From an uncultured Mycoplasmatota bacterium (GTDB lineage Bacteria; Bacillota_I; Bacilli_A; RF39; UBA660): a DNA stretch of 39,782 nt. The notes below the pieces were generated by a model. That model did no database searches and was not told where the DNA came from. It saw only the letters and a program-made list of their open reading frames with translations. The stretch lies in assembly GCA_947302655.1 (NCBI GenBank), contig CAMYVW010000004.1, positions 1 through 39,782 of the forward strand, written 5' to 3'. This document shows positions 25,801-32,354 of the stretch, piece after piece. A program made the position numbers and the translations under genes. Position 1 is the first letter of the stretch. Each line of letters begins with the position of its first letter.

Positions 25801-26571
25801 AAAATTACTATGGCTGATGGATCTGTCAAAAATATTGAAAATGTAATGATTGGTGATTTTGTTTTAAGTTATAATATTAATATACAACAATTTATTGCTG
25901 AAAAAGTTACTGGAACATTAATACATTATAATACTATTAATATGTTAGATATTTCTTTAGAAGATGGTTCTCATTTAGGTATTACTAATACGCACCCTAT
26001 TTATACTACTGAAGGATGGGTATCTGAAGATATTTTAGGATCTTGGCGAGAACATAATGTTCATACTCATCCAATTAAAATTGGTCAATATATATTTGGA
26101 CAACATGGTTTAACTAAAATTAAACAAATTAATCATAGACCAGATATAGCAAATTATACTACTTATAACTTAACAGTAGAAAATACACATGCTTATATTG
26201 CTAATGGCCAATTAGTTCATAATATGAAATCTAGATTTGACACTGGAGGATATACTGGTGATTGGTCTGGTAAAGAAGGTAAAATAGCTATTTTACACTC
26301 TAAAGAATTAGTTTTAAATCAAAGTGATACTGAAAATTTATTAAAAACTGTTGGTATTATTAGAAGTATTTCACAAACTATAGATTTAAACGCATTATCA
26401 TCTAGTGGAGCTTTTAATAATTTAATTGCACCTTCTACAATAGGTAATGCAAGTTCTTTAGAACAAGATGTACATATTACTGCAGAATTTCCAAATGTTA
26501 CTGATCGAAATGAAATTTTAGCAGCATTTGATAATGTAATTAATTTAGCTTCTCAATATGCAAATAGATAA
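16849..26571 (+). CDS. Tail tape measure protein with embedded Hint domain
   Basis: About 3240 residues; ATG 16849 is chosen over the in-frame TTG 16822, with AAAGGAG about 12 bases upstream. The tape measure sets tail length and is ejected with the DNA. Domains: residues about 135-350 TP901-type tape measure core (NNIRIVTGASVGEMAAFA and onward); long coiled coils; a membrane-like helix pair around 1001-1030 (PIGLVIAAVTALIAVLAILI); a Gly/Arg linker 2025-2047; a second coiled-coil half opening KERYHVLNNQLQDINAQLKK; an Arg/Gly/Ser linker 2905-2949; a Hint domain 2979-3125; and the family's C-terminal segment RFDTGGYTGDW with GKIAILHSKELVLNQSDT. At about 0.15 nm per residue it predicts a tail near 0.45-0.49 micrometres. 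Confidence 0.95.
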   Translation: MPKQLNVNLAFTADTEAAKKQILELQKALQAVAMMPSKSSALFDDKQLKNASKAAMELQKHLQAAVNVNTGQLDLSRLSTSLAASNKDLKTYVNTLMQAGSVGQNAFMQLAKTVSTAEAPITRVNARLAEMGTTLKNTVRWQLSSSILHGFIGSVQAAYGYAQDLNQSLNNIRIVTGASVGEMAAFAEKANYAAKALSTTTTSYTDAALIYYQQGIRDQEEIAGRTETTIKLANVSRQSAEEVSQQMTAIWNNFYDGSKSLEYYADAITALGASTASSSAEIAAGLEKFAAIADTVGLSYEYATAAMATITAQTRQSADTVGTGLRTLFSRLEGLKLGETLEDGVDLNKYSKALETVGVQVLDLNGEIRDMDSILDDLGNRWDELTQAQKIALAQTVGGVRQYTNLIALMDNWDKMQANVLTAQGSEGTLQEQADIYAESWEAAQKRVKAAAQSIYADLFDDKFFITLTDGLAKLIDTISGITKGFGGLQGVLLAVGSIFLQKYAYEMPAALENFKQNLMVFTGQAKTEMIKMQDQMTDNLNRIKNDPSTSSVGKIQAEGYAEVIKMRQQLLQQSNTMSQAQQDEYKRQIELVQSGYDEVQAIQEKINAKQKEIAVTEQAIQAKAKEQAANLVSEQSDLYQARLGWENKRSQITDDNSLGTEDKAARLRDIDSEIDKIDVKLGVIEPKLQNLGNSMGKGAKDFKDAMLDVTNASTAEEKLRMLKNVADMAGEAIGKIAEKYTDQTKRAVAIENMVSSIRSQADAWKTDTIAMENNSAAVDSMKQKMDAYLESLRQQGQEQNINKTFIRDLDELKNKLQEVNSPEGLQKIADMFKNLGGDAELSLTGLSQHLEQLEKQLLELGIDPSALNNYRKEVEHLAQDITNMGNTLENTRGQVNSFEKGLTANSVVLTKFASTTMAVYNVINTINNAFKTFGDENATALQKVGAAMSILMSVTMAYNQISSLATALQTSKIGLYIMEQGAIEGTTVAQWGLNVAMEANPIGLVIAAVTALIAVLAILIGSITAITNYMQRYDNAIKDASKTLEELTKKEEEARQNADNLRSSIDKYDSCVEKLKNCTKGTKEWRDALKETGTSALEVIDQVDEFLSNEDYNKLLQEYKEKGTLNADILQSATNQADIQAGQALLAKSLGEYKVTEAKLNKEIAELRHDIDSSTDSNYDNEQLESVLKNNLSDLSEALDAQDLRKKLQKLGMDVSSVSDATIDEWLVNIRTMSNTALGAAQKLGLIAQITVDEYTAGTGASEESKDFATHVLTNEAIASQDYWLKIAEGAASNHPQSRALEKQLIEAYSEATGVNFSVRNGIQWNDGKLHWQDEQGNKYNLAPETIAAINAAADAENGINRAIEKANELMANMVGENENLAKSIDLNEQGNINVDKYVGQLSKSVIENAKDKTGDELLEALLLDPEQVDKIAEAYGTDRDTIINALVASVKNSANTYDQLGEDLAEPIKDTFQKMMAAAGDISLEDAQKMEAQLKKIYVDSGGKMDVVNTYANFMEKLGKDAPEFQEALDGIDWKHADIQDLTDIFDQLGIETEFSTEELSKFLQVMRFVRPENSQSPEEQYKAVSSVTKGLSTGDIISSSDYDLLEQYGLGDFFKQTADEEYMLMASSEDLQAALKNTGAEFGGFIERLNDLNLQLMLMNQWQEKGLHYEDFEGEQQVGSSGFDTQLQAVNTFSTESGIDAETLAAINAGDYSPDNLDALVTAYGNLKDVLGDDVIEDSIRNITEEEKQREEQMKTSAAAEDVNIENVQQYSKFLKEEADNLDWINDELADNEEAILGVAVAWEDAIEGIEKIQKEWKNWNKQGLQTPEVLGEMTDVLSDMFNMDVSNDFVTEHLEEIQRLAEGDMSAIDDLGLALAQNTMLQDIPIGFDQEEWNNQVEGIFNDIDSFGLENIEVGAKIEDAPFYDGLETMFLNAQTAEEDINNVLGGIGYDPKVTMETVTIDSVQQSDSDGSYQITYTGLDGSVQTATVDENFANSHKQGDTITIPHIEGSTFTGRAKGAGHSGRTGGGGGGGGGRRRGGGRRAERNRQAKKPTDQKERYHVLNNQLQDINAQLKKIDTAYDRAFGTAKIKLLDQQIAKQKQLVAKQREYLAEVRKNYNLDKQNLASSGTKQFWSETDQKLKTVNASANYLGMGLQFDNNGTLLNYDQLVAANVAAYNAAVDKFNKAKTDDKAAKRAFEIASAQYEGFNELLKQYEETQDLLAQKEQEVIDAQNAVYDKLLEKTQLVVQLKIDVEEDSLNLLNFLLERLQDNAYAAAQKISYLGDKLTSTTKKIDAYKQGLVDIFNNHDLNGNNIINQMMAGTIKPDEVLKQMENTGNTFTENEAKAIRDYTTGILDQMAEAENLRKETIGQIGMVMDANIKKLDKIADKINALKNMTASYKNLVDLTGREYLKITSTMYDEIEKTNVQLATQETNFARQRKDQAEAQYTHLKEQYESIKDTLSEERRVDWEQQLDEAKKYADEMTDNYYSTWENAIEAVTTRFESAMKNMAEDFSKIMAGAAGNLEGLQERFDLKEKIKETFVPEYEKMYQLTKLTRDAQKKIDESSNLKVKQELQRVQQKILDARNSEVKLSQYELDYLQRELDLKAAQLALEEASRIKSQVRMTRDSEGNYSYVYTADEQAVEEAEQEYSDKLYEMQRLNEEYIQELQSQLLGLEQDYIDAMQEAADIYGIGTTEYYEAIQNIQADYQEYFEALNEELNLALENQTEVSTLHAELYVQLTGDVYQANVDLITSWDETMLAALTGYESMAEYEQVWADATRDVYNAATDAALTWEQDLENVYDAAEVKIDDFTDKAVNDLQTIQDQNSDLTQEITTTMGEVSTSITSVIDTVVEWENQYTKTVENMLNWNTKLVESFNSLLAAWSGVKAAAEKPADQSGSSSRGSGRRSGGSSRGRGRGRGRGSRGRGSGSRGSGSRGGSGSNARAIARQVVNRTVRDLTKVKNIITKKGGGCFDAGTKITMADGSVKNIENVMIGDFVLSYNINIQQFIAEKVTGTLIHYNTINMLDISLEDGSHLGITNTHPIYTTEGWVSEDILGSWREHNVHTHPIKIGQYIFGQHGLTKIKQINHRPDIANYTTYNLTVENTHAYIANGQLVHNMKSRFDTGGYTGDWSGKEGKIAILHSKELVLNQSDTENLLKTVGIIRSISQTIDLNALSSSGAFNNLIAPSTIGNASSLEQDVHITAEFPNVTDRNEILAAFDNVINLASQYANR
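22921..22989 (+). other. Gly/Arg-rich linker in the tape measure
   Basis: Residues 2025-2047 of the tape measure include nine consecutive Gly (2031-2039) followed by RRRGGGRR. The segment separates the N-terminal half from a second coiled-coil half and should be flexible and strongly positive. Local GC content is far above its surroundings. Confidence 0.8.
25561..25695 (+). repeat. Degenerate RG/SG triplet repeat coding an Arg/Gly/Ser linker
   Basis: Imperfect tandem AGAGGC, AGAGGT and AGTGGT units encode residues 2905-2949 of the tape measure, with repeated RG, SRG and GSG units resembling an RGG low-complexity tract. It lies 29 residues before the Hint domain. Such slippery repeats tend to vary in copy number between relatives. 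Confidence 0.8.
25783..26223 (+). other. Hint (intein/BIL-type) domain within tape measure
   Basis: Residues 2979-3125 (147 residues) carry all self-processing landmarks. Block A is CFDAGTKITMADGSVKNIEN with the N-terminal Cys at 2979 after KKGGG. Block B is the ITNTHPIYTTEGW segment with the T-x-x-H motif. Block F is TTYNLTVENTHAYIANGQLV. The terminal His-Asn is at 3124-3125. The next residue is Met, not Cys, Ser or Thr, so it matches A-type bacterial intein-like (BIL) domains rather than standard inteins. No homing endonuclease is inserted. Expected chemistry is cleavage at the Cys and/or after Asn, perhaps with ligation; which occurs cannot be read from sequence. Confidence 0.88.
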
Positions 26572-26576
26572 AATAA

Positions 26577-26615
26577 AATAGGATAGATATATTTATATAT
26601 CTATCCTATTTTTTT
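26577..26615 (+). terminator. Rho-independent terminator after the tape measure
   Basis: A 15-bp perfect stem AATAGGATAGATATA (26577-26591) with its complement 26596-26610, loop TTTA, and seven T at 26609-26615. Confidence 0.88.
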
Positions 26616-26636
26616 GTATTGGTCGGATACCTTTAA

Positions 26637-26665
26637 TTGACTTTATAGAAAATTAAAGATATAAT
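26637..26665 (+). promoter_or_regulatory. Sigma-A promoter of the tail-tip operon
   Basis: -35 TTGACT (26637-26642), 17 bases, -10 TATAAT (26660-26665). It starts 21 bases after the tape-measure terminator and about 60 bases before the fibre gene, so the tail-tip block can be expressed independently of everything upstream. Confidence 0.85.
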
Positions 26666-26695
26666 AGAAATGGAGAGAAAGGAGGCCCATGAAGA

Positions 26696-29600
26696 ATGGC
26701 GCAAAACATTGAAAAAGAAAATGGCCAAATGTTGGATGAATTATTTCAAGCTATTGATGTAATTACAACAAAGCGCCTTGAACATTTAAAATTTGATAAA
26801 ACACTCACTTGTCAAATTATTAATGCAGATAATTGCGAAAAAGGTGAATATATTGTTTCTGATGGGTCTGTAGAATTCGTGGCATATTCAGAAAATCCCA
26901 AATATAAAGTAAATAATTGGGTTTATGTAACAATTCCAAATGGAGATTTTAATCAACCAAAACTTATAACCGGAAAATATGTTGCTAATAATACTGAATA
27001 TTCAACTTATATTAATCCTTTAGATACTTATATTGACATTACTGGTAACTTAATTACTGGATTAATTGATCCAGAAGTACCTATAGGATTAATTGCAAAT
27101 AATCCTAATAAATTAGAAATAGAACTTTGGAAAGTTGGAGAAATGTCAATTACTCCACAATTTTCTATTGATGAATTAGATAATGAAGTTTCAGAAATTA
27201 CACAAGAATTATCTAAATTTGATAGATTAGGATTGCGGGCCAGCTTTAAGTCTCTTTTAGGTAATTATAATTTAATTATGGGACATTATGGATTACGCTT
27301 AGATATTGTATCTATGGATCCTGGTAGTACATCAACTCAAAAAACACACAATTTTACTACTATGAGTTTAGATACTGACGATATGTTTGGTAATCCTTAT
27401 AATTTTGTTACTTGGTCACAACAACAATATGTATTTGATATATCTAATTTAGATAATATTGTTGGTATGCGATTAGTGTTTTATCAAGATAATAATTTTG
27501 TGAACACTGAAAATTCTCGTATTCCTAATTACTCATCTGAAGAAGAATGGCAAGTATATCTTGCAATGGCTAATATTTTAGTTAAAGATATTTATATTAG
27601 TTTAGGATACGATTTAAATAATTTTGAAGAAGATCAAACTTTTCTTTATTGCTTTGAACCATTAACTTTTGCTTCATATTTAACTGATACAGCAAGAAAT
27701 AATTTAATTAATAATCGAGAAGGTTATACAGAAGATTTTTTAAATACTGTTGAAGGTACACAACAAGGATTAGAACTGGTAAATGAAAAAAATTTACATT
27801 TACGTTGGGTACATACCGATGAAGAAAATGGATATGTTCAAGCAATTGATAATATAGAAGATATTGAAACTTATGGAGATTCAATTTCTACTCAACAACC
27901 TGCGGCTAAAATACATTGGTATCAATGGCGTTTAGAAGATGGTGTTGAAGATGAATTAGCAGGAGCTTTTTGGGAAGAAAATATAGATTTACAAAATTCT
28001 TTTAATTGGGAACATTTTCATCCTAATCCTTTAAAACCTTTTGAAAAAATTAAAACTATTATTGAATATCCATCTTTTGATTATATGAATTATTATTATA
28101 ATAATACAATTGATGATTATTTATTACAAATTATAGATGAATTAAATCAAAATGGCATTACAGAAGAGGATATTGAGTTTGAAGAAGCTTTAACTGAAGC
28201 TGCTAATGATTATTTAATTGAATGTTTAAGTCAATGTATTTTATATGAATCTAAAATTTTAGAATTTACTAATGAGCATGAAGTACCAGATACATCTACT
28301 GTAGAATTATTGCGAGGTCTTCAATTATTATGTGATGAAGATAATTATAAAGGGATTTATCGTATTTATAATCCTAGTGGTTATATTATGAATAATGGCG
28401 AATCTACTAAAAGACGTATTATATCTGCTCAATTTGATACTTTAATTACTGGAGATAAAAAATTAGATAAAGCAGAGATTATTCGCTGGTATTTTCCAGT
28501 AAATAATACTATGATTGAACTTCCAGTAGAAGGGTGTGAATATGATTTAACAGATGAATATACAATGTTTGCGGGCTTGGATCCTAATAGTGATGAGTCT
28601 TGGTTTATGATTGAACGTCGTGGCGTTGCTGTTGATGAAGGAGAGGAGCGTCAACCTGGAGAAATTGTTCCTACTGTTTTAGAACAGATTTTTCGAATTA
28701 AATCATATTATACCCAAGCTGCAAATAATAATATAATTAAATGTGAAGTATATAAAAATAATCGAACTTATTATGCAGAATATCAATTATTTTTTGGAGT
28801 GGCTGGGTCTAATGGTACTGATTATACTTTAACAGTTACTTATGAAGAAGAAAAAGAACCTGGTCAGTGGGTTCCTATGACTTTACCAGTATTTGACTGG
28901 ACTGCATCTGGACCTTATAAAACTATTAGACTAGTCCCGCATTTATTCGATTATGAAAATAATGAAATTACTGATGATTATCGAGATTCATTTTCTTATG
29001 CTTTTTATTCTCGTCCTGTTAGAGGGCATGGATTACAAGTTAATACAGAGTATGATGATGAAGCTAATAAAACAGGTAATTTTATTATTACAATAAATTC
29101 AGAGTTAGAAAATCCAACATTTTCAAATTTTTATCATTATATTATTGAAATTATAGCAAATAAAGCTGTAACTATTAAATCTTCTCATTTAAATGAAACA
29201 ATTGATGATATATTAGAAGAAAATGAAAATATGACTATTGAAGAGGCTACTGAGATAGCTAATGAAATGGTAACTTCTGATTTGGTAGTTAATTTAACTA
29301 CTTATTGTCCTATTGGAATACGATTTAATTCTGAATATGTCCATATGGATGGAGATAATAGGGTAGTATATAGTTTTTCAGGTACTAATCCTATTTATTA
29401 TAAAAATCCTTATGCTTTATATAAATTTATTAATAATAAATTAGAAAAACAAGATAATATTAAATGGTACATTGATTTAGGAAATGATAACAATAAACCA
29501 GTTGTTCAATATTATCCTCAAATTGATCAAAATACAGGTAGTTTAGTAGTTCCATCATTGTTTATGTCTACAAATGAGCATACTGTTTCTATTTTAGCTT

Positions 29601-31528
29601 GTATTGGAAATCGCTTGGAAGATGATTCTAATGTAGTATGGTGTCAACCGTTATATATTTTTCAAGAAACTTATGCATCTAGTATGCTTAATGCTTGGGA
29701 TGGTTCATTAGTAATTAATGAAGAAGATAATACTATTATGTCTGCTATGGTTGGAGCAGGATATAAAGATGATGAAAATCATTTTAATGGTGTTTTAATG
29801 GGTAATGTTGGTAATAAAACTGGCGTTACAGGAACAAATAAAGAAACTGGTTTATTTGGTTATCATGAAGGAGCACAAAGTTTTGGTTTTAAAATTGATG
29901 GTACTGCATTTTTAGGTAAGGCAGGACATGGTCAAATTTTATTTGATGGTAATGAAGGTCAAATAGTTAGTGCAAGTTTTAATACACGATATTATGATCC
30001 ACAAGCCGATGAACGATTATTATATGGTGGGATGCGTATTGATCTTGATGATGCTTTTATGGATTTATGGGGTGATGAAACCATTAATGAAAATAATCAA
30101 AAAAGACAAACTAAAATTCATTTAGGCGTATCTGGTACTAATGCAGATCCATATTTTAAAATTCAAGACAATATTAATAACACAATTTTATTTCTGGCGA
30201 CCAATAATGATTATTATTTACAAACATCTGATTTTCAAACTGCTTCATCGTCTCGAATTGGTTCAGGTGTTAAATTTGATTTAAAAAATGGAAAATTAAC
30301 TGGATATAATTTTACTTTGCAAGCTTTAACAAGTTATGGAACTGGTACTATTGGTGTAACAATAGATAGTAGTGGTAATCCATTTTTAAGCATAAAAGCT
30401 GCTGCCACTTATGAAGAAGCTAATAATGAAATTATTGAAGTTTTACGTATTTCACAAACTGGATTAACTTTTGACATAAGTGATGGAAATACTAATATAT
30501 CTGAAAATGATAATACTCCTGTTACACGCTCTATTACATCTAAATTTTTCTTAAAATCTAGTGATTATAAAGCTAATAATAGTGGTACTTTAATAGATAT
30601 TGAAAATGGTAAAATTACATCGTATAATTTTAGTATATTAGCTAAATATAATGGAACAGAAGTAAAATATAGTACTAAATATATTCGTATTAATAGTGGT
30701 GCAAAAAATTATCCATTGATTATTGGTCAAGGTAGCGGCACTACAAAATCATCTTCAGATTTTGCTGTATCTTGGGATGGTGCAGTTTATGCTACTTTAG
30801 GACAAATTGGAGGATGGGCATTAACTTCAAGTGGTTTATTTTCAGATGGCGTTCCTGGAGATACATTTTATGGAGTAGCTTTATATAATTCGTCTATCGG
30901 TAGTAGTTCTGATTCTTTAAGAATTTCTGTGGGAAATGTAAATATGAATAGAATTTTTTATATAGATGTTAATTCTGATCCTAATGATGAAGATAGAGCT
31001 GATTTACACGGTAAAAAATGGCAGGCGGTAAATGAAAGTACATATAACCAATTTGGAGGAGAAAAATATATTTCTTACGCTCCTACTGAGACTAATTCAA
31101 CTGCATTTTTAGTAACTCGTGGAGGCAGAATGACAGCAAATAATGCAGTTTTACCAAGAGCTACTATTACAACTTTTTATACCACTACAGCAAATATTTC
31201 AACTGCTAATATAGCAGATTGTAAAATAACTGATAATTTATATTATAAAGGAGTTAAATATACTGCTAAATCTAAAACAGTTGTTACCAGTGTATCTAAT
31301 ATATCTGCATCTGCTTCAACAAATGCAATATCTAATATAAAATCAAATGGTTCAGTACATGTTTATATTCCTACTTATTGTGAAATAGATGGTACAAAAC
31401 ATTCTTTAGGTGGCCAACAAGAAGTATTTGCTGGATATTATTACAAAGGAGGAGACACAGCTACTGTTAGTGTTTCTGTTAGTGGTGGAAAAGGATCAAC
31501 TAGTTCTGTTCGATATTTAGGGCGTTAA
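26696..31528 (+). CDS. Large tail fibre or baseplate protein, receptor-binding candidate
   Basis: 1610 residues; ATG 26696 follows AAAGGAGG by 10 bases, while the out-of-frame ATG 26689 is too close. The N-terminus begins with a helix (ENGQMLDELFQAIDVITTKRLEHL) and a small barrel-like domain (CQIINADNCEKGEYIVSDGS, then VYVTIPNGDFNQPKLITGKYV). Long beta-rich modules follow. From about residue 1173 there are repeats in the style FDLKNGKLTGYNF and IDIENGKITSYNF about 110 residues apart, then LGQIGGWALTSSGLFSDG near 1367, the pattern of fibre shafts in Firmicute phages. The final 120 residues (ANISTANIADCKITDNLYY, then Gly/Ser-rich strands) resemble a fibre tip. Host binding is inferred. Confidence 0.75.
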   Translation: MAQNIEKENGQMLDELFQAIDVITTKRLEHLKFDKTLTCQIINADNCEKGEYIVSDGSVEFVAYSENPKYKVNNWVYVTIPNGDFNQPKLITGKYVANNTEYSTYINPLDTYIDITGNLITGLIDPEVPIGLIANNPNKLEIELWKVGEMSITPQFSIDELDNEVSEITQELSKFDRLGLRASFKSLLGNYNLIMGHYGLRLDIVSMDPGSTSTQKTHNFTTMSLDTDDMFGNPYNFVTWSQQQYVFDISNLDNIVGMRLVFYQDNNFVNTENSRIPNYSSEEEWQVYLAMANILVKDIYISLGYDLNNFEEDQTFLYCFEPLTFASYLTDTARNNLINNREGYTEDFLNTVEGTQQGLELVNEKNLHLRWVHTDEENGYVQAIDNIEDIETYGDSISTQQPAAKIHWYQWRLEDGVEDELAGAFWEENIDLQNSFNWEHFHPNPLKPFEKIKTIIEYPSFDYMNYYYNNTIDDYLLQIIDELNQNGITEEDIEFEEALTEAANDYLIECLSQCILYESKILEFTNEHEVPDTSTVELLRGLQLLCDEDNYKGIYRIYNPSGYIMNNGESTKRRIISAQFDTLITGDKKLDKAEIIRWYFPVNNTMIELPVEGCEYDLTDEYTMFAGLDPNSDESWFMIERRGVAVDEGEERQPGEIVPTVLEQIFRIKSYYTQAANNNIIKCEVYKNNRTYYAEYQLFFGVAGSNGTDYTLTVTYEEEKEPGQWVPMTLPVFDWTASGPYKTIRLVPHLFDYENNEITDDYRDSFSYAFYSRPVRGHGLQVNTEYDDEANKTGNFIITINSELENPTFSNFYHYIIEIIANKAVTIKSSHLNETIDDILEENENMTIEEATEIANEMVTSDLVVNLTTYCPIGIRFNSEYVHMDGDNRVVYSFSGTNPIYYKNPYALYKFINNKLEKQDNIKWYIDLGNDNNKPVVQYYPQIDQNTGSLVVPSLFMSTNEHTVSILACIGNRLEDDSNVVWCQPLYIFQETYASSMLNAWDGSLVINEEDNTIMSAMVGAGYKDDENHFNGVLMGNVGNKTGVTGTNKETGLFGYHEGAQSFGFKIDGTAFLGKAGHGQILFDGNEGQIVSASFNTRYYDPQADERLLYGGMRIDLDDAFMDLWGDETINENNQKRQTKIHLGVSGTNADPYFKIQDNINNTILFLATNNDYYLQTSDFQTASSSRIGSGVKFDLKNGKLTGYNFTLQALTSYGTGTIGVTIDSSGNPFLSIKAAATYEEANNEIIEVLRISQTGLTFDISDGNTNISENDNTPVTRSITSKFFLKSSDYKANNSGTLIDIENGKITSYNFSILAKYNGTEVKYSTKYIRINSGAKNYPLIIGQGSGTTKSSSDFAVSWDGAVYATLGQIGGWALTSSGLFSDGVPGDTFYGVALYNSSIGSSSDSLRISVGNVNMNRIFYIDVNSDPNDEDRADLHGKKWQAVNESTYNQFGGEKYISYAPTETNSTAFLVTRGGRMTANNAVLPRATITTFYTTTANISTANIADCKITDNLYYKGVKYTAKSKTVVTSVSNISASASTNAISNIKSNGSVHVYIPTYCEIDGTKHSLGGQQEVFAGYYYKGGDTATVSVSVSGGKGSTSSVRYLGR

Positions 31529-31559
31529 CATTATAAGAGATAAAGGAGTTTTAACACGA

Positions 31560-31946
31560 ATGAGAAAACAATTTACTAATAGAGAAATTTTATCATATGC
31601 AGAATCTCTTTCTCAAATATTTTTAAATCCAGAGAAAGATATAGAATTACCAATAAAAACAAATTTTTATTTACAAAAAAATATAAAAGCTTTTACAAAA
31701 GCGGCTCAAGAAATAGATGAATCTCGATTAGCAATTGGAGAAAAATATGGAGAATATAATTTTGATGAAAATTGTTATGAAATTAGAGATAAAGAGAAAC
31801 GATTACTGGCTCAACAGGATTTAAAAAATCTTTTATCTCTTGATCAAGTATTAGAGATATATACTGTTTCTTTAGATGATTTACAAGATACACAATTAAC
31901 AGTTGCACAATTAAATGCAATGTTATTTATGATAGAAGAAAATTAA
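31560..31946 (+). CDS. DUF1617-like small tail-region protein, copy 1
   Basis: 128 residues from ATG 31560, with AAAGGAG 11 bases upstream. It matches my memory of the DUF1617 phage family: an opening T-N-x-E-I helix, LPIKTNFYLQKNIKAFTKAAQEID, EKYGEYN, a central acidic loop, then VLEIYTVSLDDLQDTQLTVAQLNAMLFMI. The function of the family is not established; it is found beside tail fibre and tip genes of low-GC phages. It is a clear paralogue of the next gene and of identical length. Compared with copy 2 it has an insertion-rich N-terminus (NPEKDIE) and is more basic. Confidence 0.72.
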   Translation: MRKQFTNREILSYAESLSQIFLNPEKDIELPIKTNFYLQKNIKAFTKAAQEIDESRLAIGEKYGEYNFDENCYEIRDKEKRLLAQQDLKNLLSLDQVLEIYTVSLDDLQDTQLTVAQLNAMLFMIEEN

Positions 31947-31961
31947 GGAGGAAAAGGTGGC

Positions 31962-32348
31962 ATGGTAAGAAAAAATATGACTAATAATGAAATTTATATT
32001 ATTGCTACTCAATTAGTTGATAATATGGCAAATTTAAATCTTCATTTACCAGTAAAGGTTAATTTTTACTTACAAAAAAATATGACTGCAATTATTTCTA
32101 TTGCAGAAGATTTAGAAAAATCTAGAAATGAAATTTTAGAAAAATATGGAACTCGTAATGAAGAAGATGGTAATTATCAATTTGAAGATGATGCCCTTCA
32201 AGAAGCTAATAAAGAATTGTTGGATTTATTTAGTCTTGAACAAGAAGTTCCGATTTATGAAATTAGCTTAGAAGCATTTGATGGAGTAGAATTAGATTCT
32301 AAACAAGTGCAAGCTATTGCGTATATGATTAAAGAAGAAGAGGAGTAA
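31962..32348 (+). CDS. DUF1617-like small tail-region protein, copy 2
   Basis: 128 residues, ribosome site AAGGAGG. It shares with the preceding gene the LPxKxNFYLQKN block, EKYG, the helix after it and the closing pattern I/V-Y-x-I/V-S-L-(D/E)-x-(L/F)-x-(D/G), ending YMIKEEEE. Between the two copies the LPxK block is nearly identical while the rest has diverged, so duplication is old or the copies have specialised. It is translated from the same tail-tip mRNA. A role in fibre assembly or as a small heteromeric partner pair is inference. Confidence 0.72.
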   Translation: MVRKNMTNNEIYIIATQLVDNMANLNLHLPVKVNFYLQKNMTAIISIAEDLEKSRNEILEKYGTRNEEDGNYQFEDDALQEANKELLDLFSLEQEVPIYEISLEAFDGVELDSKQVQAIAYMIKEEEE

Positions 32349-32354
32349 AATACT

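Noticed and set aside
25507-25829. Antisense serine/threonine- and proline/leucine-rich reading frames across the RG repeat
   Set aside because: They are shadows of the repetitive coding tract; low-complexity repeats leave all frames open.
26689-26691. ATG 26689 as the start of the fibre gene
   Set aside because: Out of frame and only three bases from the ribosome site.
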